A program made the translations under genes and the position numbers. A stretch of DNA of 64,000 nt, from positions 2,728,001-2,792,000 of the forward strand of contig JAPFFF010000003.1 of NCBI GenBank assembly GCA_039105265.1, given 5' to 3'. The notes under the pieces were generated by a model, which was not told where the DNA came from, did no database searches, and was given only the letters and a program-made list of their open reading frames with translations. Origin of the DNA: Tritrichomonas musculus (taxonomy: Eukaryota; Parabasalia; Tritrichomonadida; Tritrichomonadidae). Below, one piece after another: positions 18,201 to 27,992 of this stretch (positions within the stretch are counted from its first letter, which is position 1; every line of letters starts with the position of its first letter).

Positions 18201-19927
18201 GTAATGAGTGGACATTAATATGGAATGGATCAGAATGGACAGATAATAATTGTCAAGGATTGCTTAGAGGTAAGGTATCATCTAAATTACGAAAGGTTAA
18301 TTCAAAACAAAACTCTGATGGTGCTATTGGTTGCTTTATTTTGATTAAAGACACAAAAACACATCACTCTGTAATCCCTGAAAGTAGTAATGGTTTATTA
18401 TATGGCTTAATTGAAAATAGCACTATTGATACAACAATTTGGTATACACATAAAGAAGAATCTGATGACGGCGCTTTATATGATGTTGAATGGCTATTTG
18501 ACAAAAAGTTAAATGGAGCAAGTTGTGAAGGATATGATATGTTAAATACTTATTTCACATTTGGTAATTTATCAAGCGGGAAATTTAATTACTTAAATCT
18601 TAAAAAAATAGCATTAACTATAACATTGAGGGGTTCATCTATATCAAACACATTCACATTTGAAAGCACTGGAGTTAGAAGGACGACTAAAAATGATAGG
18701 GCCTACATTGACTTAAAGCCAGTAGTGGATTGTATAGAACAGCTTGCTTATAAATGGGAAGGCTCTAATATTAAATCAAGAGATATAGAATTATATTTAA
18801 GAAAAGATTTAGTTGACCCCATAGAAGAAATAAGTTGGAACCCTGAAACAAATCCATTTCAATATATCATTAGAAACCAATTTTATGAAATCAAGCCAAG
18901 GCCAGATGCAGCTTCAACATTATATACTGATTTTAACATCACATCTTCAAAAATAATTACAGCTGATAACATTACAACAATGAGAAGTGATTTAAATGTT
19001 GTTTCAAATAATTATGATGTAATGAATTATGATGTATCAAAAATAAGAAAGGAAGTAAATACACTAAATACACAAATGGCTATACAAATAATGAAAACAC
19101 AATATTTAGAACAAGCTGTAAATGCTATTCAAGTTGCCGGTGCTATAAAACTTGCATTCTCTACTCCAATGGCTGTATTAGGTGCAATTGGTTTGGCTGT
19201 ATCTACTGTTGGAATTGAATTCGGTGTCCATACTATTTATAACGGGAATGATGTATCTAATTTATCTTATGAACAATTACAAAACACTTACCCAGATGCT
19301 GATACTTCAAATATTCAAAATGTAGACGCTGGACAAATTAATCAAGTTGTTGGTAGTATTGGTGCTGAACCAGATTTATTAAATAGTTATTGGAATCAGT
19401 ATAGAGATTTAGTCATGGACTTAGATATGTGGGATGGAAATGAAGAAATGTGTGATCAAATATTTAATCAATTAAATGAATTAGTACAAACAATAGATAG
19501 AGAATTCCCTGGAGCTGAATTACCACCATGGGTTTCAGTAATTGTTCATGCACCAGATGTTCAAACATTAGCAGCTAAAACAAATAAAGTTTCTGACCAA
19601 CAAATATTAGGCTCATTAATTAAATGGTGTGAAACTGATTATAAAAGATTAGATGACCCAACAAAATTTAAAGACAATTGGTTTAATCCTGATAAGGCAG
19701 TATTATCTTTATCTGCAACAATTGATATTTGTAATAGGATGAGAGATTCCATGAAATTTCCAATCATGATATTAGCAAAAAATATGGAAGCATTTAATAA
19801 TGTTAATATGGATGAATATTACAAGAAGAGTGAAGTGAATGAGATGCTACAACAGAAGGATGCCATAATTGAATCATTAGCAAAAAGAATTGCTGCATTG
19901 GAAAAGAAGTGTGCAAATATAGAGTAG
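15296..19927 (+). CDS. Giant fibre-like surface protein 1, element A
   Basis: 1543 residues. The N-terminal quarter has CLYNKSEVDARV, a phage-tail-fibre-like phrase. Residues about 435-650 hold six Trp-rich repeats of the type FIWDVEHEEWVIM. A block near 780-1240 is shared with the next gene (LYDVDGNLMKEFFIYVKDG and ITSSKIITADNITTMRSDLN). A hydrophobic Gly/Ala stretch follows at 1283-1310, and the end is a coiled coil (YYKKSEVNEMLQQKD) fit for trimerisation. Together these suggest a virion attachment or fibre protein. It starts 19 bases from a divergent gene; the next gene follows after 29 bases. Confidence 0.6.
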   Translation: MSLTLYSAKSKVATKLKANGFEIGVGEDEKINIIQEDKPNVYPKFNCLYNKSEVDARVVNGYIENGGSLEGFGDIPITEKSTQILEYRAPMKKSILEESNRELIKEEFCVNTFNDIIEGESKTCEAIHEMYNELMCAADGYEQVVLDEDKGQCDVIKYVQTPTDEFQHLPFHNLASILKNIIKNEKNNQNTTRLLYDTFNKTNWIKFINGTKQYHYNLQDNTLKTIGYKYKNSNVEVKADQLVEVSSPGEFIDIYMQNQKDNYANIKLFMGAFLAQYLVEVMIKKGVNYIKTRKDADSLRITIVEDDGTSETITLGEYLNNVYSSLNNLTQAHNDLHDYVLKIKSCKCNQGGGGEDINRILQMRDHLENHIRDLQNNQNRLFVDRAVESTQDVFTQTILYRDAIPEIAKQVLEQDKEKQKVDVQDRSSDRGKHHDDNYVWNVLWKEWEEIIDEFDRPEGWRENRQASVPINYIWDLVHGEWVMIDNVHDNISPTWRYEMDSEYIAYNLLKIYENDENGYLRWSDRYQEWQWYSYYDHYTENESIYIPNRIRNNQEAFGPLFAWNIMDTQWQEHGQDFLDNWRTDSILNPPDNFIWDVEHEEWVIMTQHFDGVDGWRTIHSREMIDIVEIRNSLLHLFGKIEWNEERKQWIWKPILENENNPASPLALFSNDKSTGTSIALPDFVNNALSFEKVLECYGVDICDDIPTLDETKPVLGKYIIKGDLEVNGKILCDSVPSGGIVTTDFSHEPGYPVYNVKSKDLVMDSMILNDKDYSVLLIKIPDELKSAITRITDTTKMFRIILRTNILYDVDGNLMKEFFIYVKDGQPYNPVISRNVDTDFYSVMSIGNDESPMKNSFYIAFDKISTVNPYKLYHKGEISIQYLLSQDSLVAVEPTIRCDIIEAENALRLHKNDNLYLYLPDIITEETLEIEAPDTNKVEKEFYKIIYKIPTDYVIPNGLEFGFKEFCFGNEWTLIWNGSEWTDNNCQGLLRGKVSSKLRKVNSKQNSDGAIGCFILIKDTKTHHSVIPESSNGLLYGLIENSTIDTTIWYTHKEESDDGALYDVEWLFDKKLNGASCEGYDMLNTYFTFGNLSSGKFNYLNLKKIALTITLRGSSISNTFTFESTGVRRTTKNDRAYIDLKPVVDCIEQLAYKWEGSNIKSRDIELYLRKDLVDPIEEISWNPETNPFQYIIRNQFYEIKPRPDAASTLYTDFNITSSKIITADNITTMRSDLNVVSNNYDVMNYDVSKIRKEVNTLNTQMAIQIMKTQYLEQAVNAIQVAGAIKLAFSTPMAVLGAIGLAVSTVGIEFGVHTIYNGNDVSNLSYEQLQNTYPDADTSNIQNVDAGQINQVVGSIGAEPDLLNSYWNQYRDLVMDLDMWDGNEEMCDQIFNQLNELVQTIDREFPGAELPPWVSVIVHAPDVQTLAAKTNKVSDQQILGSLIKWCETDYKRLDDPTKFKDNWFNPDKAVLSLSATIDICNRMRDSMKFPIMILAKNMEAFNNVNMDEYYKKSEVNEMLQQKDAIIESLAKRIAALEKKCANIE

Positions 19928-19956
19928 ATTAGGGAATAATTTTTTTAGAGATTTAA

Positions 19957-22900
19957 ATGACTTCAGAGCAAGTGAAAGATACTACAACAAGATTCATTGG
20001 TGATATACAATTTAAAGTTGGAGATGCTACTAGGAAAGCAAGTGAATTATTAACGCTGAGTGATTTGGATGGATATGTACAGACAGGGCATTTATTTAAT
20101 GAAGTAGAGGGTATACCAGAATTTAATATCAAAAATAATAATATACAATACGAGTCATCTACACAATACCATATCCTAAAGTTTGTTAACATACCAGAGG
20201 ATTTCATGAATAAAGTGAAGGAAATAACTCCACAAACCAATATCTTTAAAGTGGTTTTGAGAAAGAATATCATATATGACACGAATGGAAATTTAGTTAA
20301 GGAATTCTTTATTTATGCCAAAGATGGACAAGTATACTCTCCTATGATAACAAAGAGTGCAAATGGATGTTCTATAAATAATAGCACAAATATGGGATAC
20401 ATCAATATAGCCTTTGATAGTGGTCTTGATTTTAATCCATATACTCTATGGATGAATGGTGAGCTGAGTATCATGAATGAGTACATAACTGATTCACTGC
20501 AAACACTGAAGACAGTCAAGTGTTCCATCATCAAAGCTGATAATGCATTGAAACTACATAAGAGTGATGTATTGTATCTTTACAAACCAACTCTAACTAG
20601 CGAAGTCCAAATGGATGATAAAAAGTATTGGCTACTACAATGGAACATAGATGATAATTATAATATACCTACAGGCTTGGAGTTTAAATTTAATGAATAC
20701 TGTTTTGGTAATAAATGGTTCTTAACATGGAATGGAACAAAATGGGTAGGAGATAATATTCAAGGAAACATTAATGGAAAAATGAAAAATGCTTTGAATA
20801 AGGAGAATGAATATGGAGAAGATGGAACATATATTAGAATCAAGAGAAGTGAAAGAAATATTATGTTAATTAAAAAACCAGATGACTATTCTATAGATAA
20901 CCTCTTACATTATATGATACATGGTGGAAAGTGTAAAGTAGAGAACAAACTAAAACTAAAGACGGGTGAGATAGAAGACTTTTCCAAATATGGATTAGGC
21001 TATCAAACCAGTAATGGGGGAATAAATATTTATGGATATGATATTGAAGCCATAAGATGCTATAAGACAAATGGTACAGGAAGTGATTTAGATATTAATC
21101 TTGTAGAAGAATTCTATCTTGATATAACTTTAGATGGAGAAATAAAGGCAAACAGATTTTCTATGAGACCAACAGGAAAAATATTTGACCCCAAGAGTGA
21201 TAAGAAATGGTATTTTATTCATGGCCTATTAGATTCATGTGAACAGGTAGAATATTGTTATGTTTCATCAACCCCTAATGACTCACGAAATATTAAAATC
21301 TATTTGTTTGATGAATATGTTGACCCGATAGATGAAGTTAATTGGGACCCTACTACTAACCCCTTCGAATATATTATTAGACAACAATTTTATGAAGTGT
21401 ATCCCAATCCTAATGCAGCAACTACCTTGTATACAGATTACAATATTACTAGTTCTAAAATCATTACTGCTGATAATATTACAACCATGAGAAGTGATTT
21501 AAATATGGTAACTAACAATGTAGATGTGATTAGCTATGATGTCCAAGAAATGAACACAACAATAGAAAGCCTAAAAGGAAGAGTATCGAGAACAGAAACA
21601 GTAACTCAGCATCTAGAAGAAGATGTTGATAATTTACGTATAGTCTCATGGACTGCTTTAGCATTTGGTGTCGCAGGTACAGTCGGTTCAATAGGTTCTA
21701 TAGGTATGCAATTAGCTCCAGAAGGTATTAGTTTTGCAACTGGGAATGGGGGAGGATTCCTTAAAAGATTGTTCTCACGTAAATCAACAAAAGGATTGAG
21801 CGATATAGTTAGAAATGCTATTAATTTCATGTCTGGGACCGTCGCTAGGTCTATCACAAAAGACATTACTCCAATAATAACCTGGTGTGAGGAAGAATAT
21901 AAACAACTAGATGAATTACCTTATACAGATGAGAATGATAACCCAGATACAGGAACCTTAACATTAAGTGGTGCCATGGATATTAGCAATATGTTCAGGG
22001 AATCCCTCAAGCCTGCATTTAAATTACTCGCCGAGAAGGTTAATGAGCTAGAGGCGGAGTTTGGTTATTACCCTACATTGGATGAAGTAGTTCAAAAGAC
22101 AGATTTGGTTAGAGATGACATAATAGATGTTGTTGGTAAATTTGTTAATGGAGAGGTCCATTTGGAAGCAGAAGATGTTATCACAGATGGAACAATCAAA
22201 GCACGATTTTTGGTGCAAAAAGTTAGTGAATACAATGATGTTGATTATGAAGAGAATATAGTTACTATTAATATTACTGGTGGAACAATTAATTACCAAG
22301 GAACAACTGATTTTCCTAGCTGCACTATGAATGACAAAACATTTGTTATATCAAACCCAAATAAACATAGGGTTGGTGGAATACAGATAAAAGAAAATAC
22401 AGCAAAAAGAAGAATGGAATTTACTACAAATGATTTAGCCTATACTTGTGATATAGATGCTTTACATAAGAAGATAGATACATTACATGAGCAGATAGAA
22501 AAGAATGATACAGCTCTAGCTACTACATTAAATGAATTCCCAACTGTTGATGAAGTAAATGAAGCATTAGATGAATTAAAAAATAATATGGTTAATATGG
22601 ATAACCTGTATACAAAAGAGGAAGCGGATAATAAATATCGAAGCAAAAATGATTTGATATACAAAGAATCTATTGAAGTGCCTTTTGAAAATGTACAAGA
22701 TAGTTCAGGAACGTGGGAAGTCAAAATAAAATTGAATAGTGGAACTCGTCTTGTTGGAACAATTTCAAATAACGATGGCTTTGTAAAAGAGTTTGATTAT
22801 TTGTTTGATTATAATGGTGTTATCACTGAAGATGGAGATGTTAATATAGATTTTGAAATTGATGGAACAACTTATTACTTAACTTATTATAAAAGTGATA

Positions 22901-23583
22901 GTAATGGTCTGTGCTTTTATATCGATAACGGGGCAGACTATTTTGATACCAAATTAATATTAGCGGAAAAAATATTGAAGCAAGATAAAATAGCATTGAA
23001 AAGTGAGATTCCTGAACCTGTTGATTTGACCAATTATGCATTGAAAAGTGAAAATGATGAACTGAAGACAAAATTAAATAATTATATTAAATCTCATCAA
23101 GATCTAGCCAAGTTAGTAGGTGATAATGTTACTAAAATCGTAACAATGAACAGTCAGATATCAAATCTACAGCAAGAGAATGAATCATTAAAAACTAAGT
23201 TAAACGCGTTAATGAATAAATTAACACGAATCGAGTATACATTCAATGTAACGAATAGTAATACCATTCATTATCAATTCGAGAAACAACTTGACGAATA
23301 TGATGGAACACTCTATTTGACTTATAATGAAACCAGAGATAATGTTACCAGTGTAAACGAAATCAAAATCAATATATCATTCAACGTTAATAATTCACCT
23401 AAGTTTGAATATCAATGTGAACCAACTAAGATCTGGTTAAACAATATTGAATTTCCATTAAGTAGTAGCAATCTCATGATCAATGCAACAGTTAATTACA
23501 TATTGATTAATTCTTCATTCTTTACATCAAATGGTATCTTACTTGAAGATAACACTAAGAATGAAATACATTCATTACTGTGA
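19957..23583 (+). CDS. Giant fibre-like surface protein 2, element A
   Basis: 1208 residues, paralogue of the preceding gene. The shared block lies at about 75-520 (FIYAKDGQVY, ITADNITTMRSDLN). Next come a coiled coil, a hydrophobic Gly-rich segment near 564-588, and a C-terminal half of fibre-like modules: LYTKEEADNKYRSKNDL near 883, DLTNYALKSENDELKTKLNN near 1022, and a coiled coil before a final beta-rich domain of about 120 residues that could be a receptor-binding head. It lacks the Trp-rich repeats of protein 1. It is the last gene before the right end of element A. Confidence 0.6.
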   Translation: MTSEQVKDTTTRFIGDIQFKVGDATRKASELLTLSDLDGYVQTGHLFNEVEGIPEFNIKNNNIQYESSTQYHILKFVNIPEDFMNKVKEITPQTNIFKVVLRKNIIYDTNGNLVKEFFIYAKDGQVYSPMITKSANGCSINNSTNMGYINIAFDSGLDFNPYTLWMNGELSIMNEYITDSLQTLKTVKCSIIKADNALKLHKSDVLYLYKPTLTSEVQMDDKKYWLLQWNIDDNYNIPTGLEFKFNEYCFGNKWFLTWNGTKWVGDNIQGNINGKMKNALNKENEYGEDGTYIRIKRSERNIMLIKKPDDYSIDNLLHYMIHGGKCKVENKLKLKTGEIEDFSKYGLGYQTSNGGINIYGYDIEAIRCYKTNGTGSDLDINLVEEFYLDITLDGEIKANRFSMRPTGKIFDPKSDKKWYFIHGLLDSCEQVEYCYVSSTPNDSRNIKIYLFDEYVDPIDEVNWDPTTNPFEYIIRQQFYEVYPNPNAATTLYTDYNITSSKIITADNITTMRSDLNMVTNNVDVISYDVQEMNTTIESLKGRVSRTETVTQHLEEDVDNLRIVSWTALAFGVAGTVGSIGSIGMQLAPEGISFATGNGGGFLKRLFSRKSTKGLSDIVRNAINFMSGTVARSITKDITPIITWCEEEYKQLDELPYTDENDNPDTGTLTLSGAMDISNMFRESLKPAFKLLAEKVNELEAEFGYYPTLDEVVQKTDLVRDDIIDVVGKFVNGEVHLEAEDVITDGTIKARFLVQKVSEYNDVDYEENIVTINITGGTINYQGTTDFPSCTMNDKTFVISNPNKHRVGGIQIKENTAKRRMEFTTNDLAYTCDIDALHKKIDTLHEQIEKNDTALATTLNEFPTVDEVNEALDELKNNMVNMDNLYTKEEADNKYRSKNDLIYKESIEVPFENVQDSSGTWEVKIKLNSGTRLVGTISNNDGFVKEFDYLFDYNGVITEDGDVNIDFEIDGTTYYLTYYKSDSNGLCFYIDNGADYFDTKLILAEKILKQDKIALKSEIPEPVDLTNYALKSENDELKTKLNNYIKSHQDLAKLVGDNVTKIVTMNSQISNLQQENESLKTKLNALMNKLTRIEYTFNVTNSNTIHYQFEKQLDEYDGTLYLTYNETRDNVTSVNEIKINISFNVNNSPKFEYQCEPTKIWLNNIEFPLSSSNLMINATVNYILINSSFFTSNGILLEDNTKNEIHSLL

Positions 23584-23830
23584 AATACAAAAAGTTGATA
23601 GATATTTTTTCGGGTGTAGAATTCAAAAAACACCATTAGAAAGCTCAAAAACTACTCCATACCTTGGAAATGACATTGGTGGAATAGTGAAAGTAGAGAG
23701 TGTGTACTTACGATAGGTTTTCAGAGGGTATTTGGCCGGATAGCGAGGCCCAAGCGAAGGTGTACCTGAGCTTGGTGGCGAGCAGTGTAGGCGGTGGCGA
23801 AGTATGAGACACCGCCTATACTATACTACT
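23584..23830. repeat. Right terminal region of element A
   Basis: Non-coding and markedly richer in GC than the surroundings after 23730. It ends GCCTATACTATACTACT at 23814-23830. A 13-base inverted repeat (23784-23796 with 23810-23822, AGTGTAGGCGGTG against CACCGCCTATACT, one wobble) forms a hairpin overlapping the terminus. The foreign polymerase coding sequence starts at the next base. Confidence 0.8.
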
Positions 23831-25488
23831 CAATTATGTTCCAACTACCCGTCCACAAAGAAGTGATGGCATATAAAATATACACAGAAAAAAATATCAA
23901 ACGAAAAGAAGTCTCAGCACTAGAATTCCAACTACAATATTATCTCGAAAATAAAGACAAAAAAACACTTCAACAAATAAAACAAGACTGGAAACAGCTT
24001 ATCGATAATGCAATAAATTGTGGCGCTTATGAAAATCTCCAGATAGACATCATGAAATATGCCATCTATTATTGCAAGCTCGACTGTATTGTTTTGATGA
24101 AAGGAGTAGAGAAATTTAATCGAGACTTGATAGAAGTGTTCAGACAAACAAAAACAGATATGTTGGACGTCCATAATTTTATCTCTATCTCTTCGATTGG
24201 ATATTATTATGCCTACAAATTTGGTTGCTTCGATGAGTGCTATCAGCTAAGTGGTAAGCCACAAAACTTTATCCAGAGATGTGTTTCTGGGGGAAGAACC
24301 ATGACGGCAAATAATGAAAAGCAGTATGTAGAAGCGAGAATACAAGATTTTGATGCCGTCTCTTTATATCCATCAGCCATGAGTATTATGTCTGGAGTGC
24401 CCAAAGGAATGCCTAAAATTATTCCTGAAGGAATATCTACTGAAGAACTATTACGTTATGACCAGTTCTTTGCCGAAATAAACATTAAAAAATTAAGCTG
24501 TAAATCAGAGAAGCCATATCAATTTGGGCAGGTATTTAGCAGGAACGACCAGGGCTCAAAAATATTTACCAACAATCCAACAGACCACTATTATATTGAC
24601 AAGAGAGCTTTTATGGACCTGATGGAATTTTATACTTTTGACTACGATTTTTATCGAGGATATTATTTTGATGAAGGATTTAATAGTAAAATTAATATAT
24701 TCATCGAGAAATTGTTTAATCTCCGAAAGAAATATCAGGATGCAAAAAATCCTCTACAACAAACTATTAAACTCCTCTTGAATTCTATTTATGGAAAATC
24801 TATTCTCAAAGCCACTACGACAGAAACAAAATGCATACCAAAAGATAAAGCCATTAAATATATATGGAAAAATTATAATTATATCACAGAAATAATAGAG
24901 AATAAATCAATCGAAAATGTGTATGTCAAGAAAGTAAAACCAATAAATAATCACTTTAATCTACCACACTTTGGAGCAAGTGTGTTGTCCTGGAGTAAGC
25001 ATTTGATGAATCGAGTGATAAGTTCAGCAGAGCAGAATGGGATTGAAATATACTACACAGACACCGACAGCATACATATCAAAGAAGAAGATGTAGCAAG
25101 GATAGGAGAAGTGTTCAAAAAGAAATATGGAAAGGAGTTAATAGGCAAAAAGATGACTCAGTTTCACTGTGATTTTGATTCGTTTGAAGGAGCTGTTGGG
25201 GCTGTTCATTCAAGAAAATTAATAGCTCTGGGAAAGAAATCATATCTCGACATTTTGGTAGATGAGAAGGGGAATGAAGGCCTACATATAAGACTGAAAG
25301 GAATTCCTAAACAATGTATTCTGAACAAAGCAAAGAGGATGAATATATCAGTGGAGGAGTTATATGAGAAATTATATTGCGGCGAAGAGATAGTATTTAA
25401 TCTTCTTGATGGGGCTAATTGTTTCAAAAAAAATAGCTCATACCAACAGATAAATTTACCAACATTTGAGAGAAGAATCAAATTTTGA
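23831..25488 (+). pseudogene. 3' part of element B polymerase B, interrupted by element A
   Basis: The frame is open from the junction to 25488 and matches the C-terminal half of the element A polymerase from MFQLPVHKEVMAYKIYTE onward. It includes DFDAVSLYPSAM, LLNSIYGK and YTDTDSIH, and the same end YQQINLPTFERRIKF. The 5' part is not in the window, because element A is inserted here; it is expected beyond the left end of A. About one break, the insertion itself. Confidence 0.92.
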
Positions 25489-26580
25489 AGAATGAAATGA
25501 CTGAAAAAATGCGCTAAATTTTGACTGATTTTCGATGAAAAATGACTCAAAAAATGACTGAAAAAATGACCGAAATTTTGACTGATTTTCGATAAAATAT
25601 TGACGAAAAAATGACTCAAAAAATGACCGAAATTCTCCTTCGAAATTTTCATTTTACTTTTTTTCGACCTGAATTTTTCGCTGAAATTTTAATAGATTTT
25701 CGATGAAAAATTACTCAAAAAATGACTGAAAAAATGACCGAAATTTTGACTGATTTTCGATAAAATATTGACGAAAAAATGACTCAAAAAATGACCGAAA
25801 TTTTCCTTCGAAATTTTCATTTTACTTTTTTTCGACCTGAATTTTTTGCTGAAATTTTAATAGATTTTCGATGAAAAATGACTCAAAAAATGAGCTAAAT
25901 TTTCCTTCAAAATTTTCATTTTACTTTTTTTCGACCTGAATTTTTCGCTGAAATTTCAATAGATTTTCGATGAAAAATTACTCAAAAAATGACTGAAAAA
26001 ATGACCGAAATTTTGACTGATTTTCGATAAAATATTGACGAAAAAATGACTCAAAAAATGACCGAAATTTTCCTTCGAAATTTTCATTTTACTTTTTTTC
26101 GACCTGAATTTTTTGCTGAAATTTTAATAGATTTTCGATGAAAAATGACTCAAAAAATGAGCTAAATTTTCCTTCAAAATTTTCATTTTACTTTTTTTCG
26201 ACCTGAATTTTTCGCTGAAATTTCAATAGATTTTCGATGAAAAATTACTCAAAAAATGACTGAAAAAATGACCGAAATTTTGACTGATTTTCGATAAAAT
26301 ATTGACGAAAAAATGACTCAAAAAATGACCGAAATTTTCCTTCGAAATTTTCATTTTACTTTTTTTCGACCTGAATTTTTTGCTGAAATTTTAATAGATT
26401 TTCGATGAAAAATGACTCAAAAAATGAGCTAAATTTTCCTTCAAAATTTTCATTTTACTTTTTTTCGACCTGAATTTTTCGCTGAAATTTCAATAGATTT
26501 TCGATGAAAAATTACTCAAAAAATGACTGAAAAAATGACCGAAATTTTGACTGATTTTCGATAAAATATAGACGAAAATT
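25489..26580. repeat. 267-bp tandem repeat, about four copies
   Basis: The word TTACTCAAAAAATGACTG recurs at 25711, 25978, 26245 and 26512, exactly 267 bases apart. Each unit contains sub-repeats of ATTTTCGATGAAAAATGACT and CATTTTACTTTTTTTCGACC. The copies are nearly identical, so the array is recent or homogenised. It lies between the polymerase stop and the GIY-YIG gene. No coding potential seen. Confidence 0.92.
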
Positions 26581-26589
26581 TTACTAAAA

Positions 26590-26712
26590 TTCTCTCTAGA
26601 AATTTTCAATTTTTCGATTTTTCAATTTTTCGATTTTTCGATTTTTAGATTTTTCGATTTTTCTATTTTTCGATTTTTTCAATTTTTCGCGTTTTCAAAT
26701 TTTTTTAATTTT
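26590..26712. repeat. T-rich short repeat (ATTTTTCG type)
   Basis: About ten copies of an 8-9 base word, CGATTTTT or CAATTTTT, run just upstream of the GIY-YIG gene start at 26741. This could be a promoter-like T-tract array or simple slippage sequence. Confidence 0.75.
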
Positions 26713-26740
26713 TTTATCGCGACCGCAAAAGAGCCCAGAA

Positions 26741-27646
26741 ATGGATTACGAAAAAGCCCCCCAAAAAATCGCTCAACTTGAAGCTGAAAACAAAAAGAAA
26801 GACGAAAAAATCGCCCAACTTGAAGCTGAAAACAAAGAACTCAGAGCCGAAATTTTTGAGCTAAAATCACAGAAAAATAGCATAGATTACCCAAAATTAT
26901 TGGATAATTCCATTGCCCAGATTCAAAATTTCAGAGCAGAAAACGAGAAATTGAAGGCTAAAATTGTTGAAATTCAGGCCCAAAATAGCATGTTAGAAGA
27001 TGAATTTGAACAAAATGACGTAAGGTTCTCAGAGATATATCATGAAAATCAATTCAATAAAAAGCGAGTCCAGGAGCTAGAGCAATCATTCAATACCATA
27101 AATGATGAGCTAAAAAGGCTCAAGACCAAATTCGAAATCACATCTCTAGAACAATTTATGGAACTTTACGGGAAGATTATGGATAGGGGAGATATCAAAA
27201 TTATACAGAAAAAATTCTTCGAAGAAACAGGTATAAAATATACACAATCATATCTGAAAAGAGAATTGGAACAGATGGGATACCAAGTAAAAAAAGTCGG
27301 AAATAGAGGAACATTCCACGTTTCCAAAGATATTAGAGGCCTTCTTTATATAGTCCAACTCAACAAACACAAAGAAACATGTATCTATAAAGTTGGAAGA
27401 ACATTTAACATGAAACAAAGATTGAACGGGTATAAACAGCACAATGGAGGAGCAACAGAAATAATATCATCCAAAGTAAACAATCAATTTTATGCTGAAG
27501 ACAAACTACTCCAACTTCTCAACGAAGCTGTAGATAGAAATGAATTAAAGAAAGATTCAGCAAAGGATGAATATTTTGAGGGCTCCCTTGAGATTATCAG
27601 GAAATATTACGATGCGGTAGTCCAAGAATTTAAAGACGAAGAGTAA
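26741..27646 (+). CDS. Coiled-coil protein with GIY-YIG/T5orf172 domain, element B
   Basis: 301 residues. Residues 1-135 are a heptad coiled coil opening with a tandem IAQLEAENK. A winged-helix-like linker follows (EETGIKYTQSYLKRELEQMG). The C-terminal domain is LLYIVQLNKHKETCIYKVG, then RTFNMKQRLNGYKQH, AEDKLLQLLNEAV and DEYFEGSLEIIRKYY, the T5orf172 branch of the GIY-YIG superfamily. This architecture (coiled coil plus nuclease-like domain) is common in large DNA viruses. Element A has only the short domain version, on the other side of its polymerase, so the gene has moved or been acquired separately. Confidence 0.7.
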   Translation: MDYEKAPQKIAQLEAENKKKDEKIAQLEAENKELRAEIFELKSQKNSIDYPKLLDNSIAQIQNFRAENEKLKAKIVEIQAQNSMLEDEFEQNDVRFSEIYHENQFNKKRVQELEQSFNTINDELKRLKTKFEITSLEQFMELYGKIMDRGDIKIIQKKFFEETGIKYTQSYLKRELEQMGYQVKKVGNRGTFHVSKDIRGLLYIVQLNKHKETCIYKVGRTFNMKQRLNGYKQHNGGATEIISSKVNNQFYAEDKLLQLLNEAVDRNELKKDSAKDEYFEGSLEIIRKYYDAVVQEFKDEE

Positions 27647-27676
27647 AAAAAAATACCTGTCGAATATTTTTTTACT

Positions 27677-27961
27677 TTATGCCTTTATCAACTCAGCTAA
27701 TTCTTTCAGCTCTTCTAATTCTTTTTTCTTTCGTAGCCTATACTCCTTTTGTTGTTGCCTTCTTGCCTCGAGCCTTTCCTCCGGTGTATTGTATTTGCTC
27801 TTGCGTCCTCGTTTTTGTTTTTCAGGGAGGGGTTCGGCTTGGGTTTCCTCTTCAGCTTTTTCATCAGATATAATTTTTAAATTTTCTTCGGATTTACTCT
27901 TGGATAGTTTTTTTACAACTTCTGTTTGATTGAAATTTTTGAGGTCTATTTTATTGGTCAT
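27677..27961 (-). CDS. Small basic DNA-binding-like protein, element B
   Basis: 94 residues, homologue of the 84-residue gene at 10740 in element A. Shares the N-terminus (KIDLK-FNQTEVVKKLSKSKS), the AT-hook-like RGRKSKYN, and TPEERLEARRQQQKEYRLRK with a short leucine-spaced helix. It has an extra acidic Glu/Ala/Pro segment in the middle. It is the last gene of the long minus-strand block of B. Confidence 0.6.
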   Translation of the reverse strand: MTNKIDLKNFNQTEVVKKLSKSKSEENLKIISDEKAEEETQAEPLPEKQKRGRKSKYNTPEERLEARRQQQKEYRLRKKKELEELKELAELIKA

Positions 27962-27992
27962 TTGCCTTGAAGAAAAAAATTAAAATTAAAAT

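Larger units (their letters stand above)
1..23830. mobile_element. Element A: Maverick/Polinton, looks largely whole
   Basis: Virus-like DNA element with the full Polinton gene kit in one compact block: integrase, protein-primed DNA polymerase B, packaging ATPase, major and minor capsid candidates, small virion-type proteins and two fibre-like proteins. The right end is set at 23830, where GCCTATACTATACTACT (ending in CT, as Maverick termini do) meets a foreign polymerase gene. No matching left terminus is seen in the first 1.2 kb, so the left boundary is either outside the window or not recognisable; the stretch 1-680 may not belong to it. No obvious breaks in the large genes, and it interrupts element B, so it is probably the youngest layer. 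Confidence 0.88.

Noticed and set aside
25489-26580. CRISPR-like array
   Set aside because: The repeats are contiguous 267-bp units without unique spacers, in a eukaryotic context.
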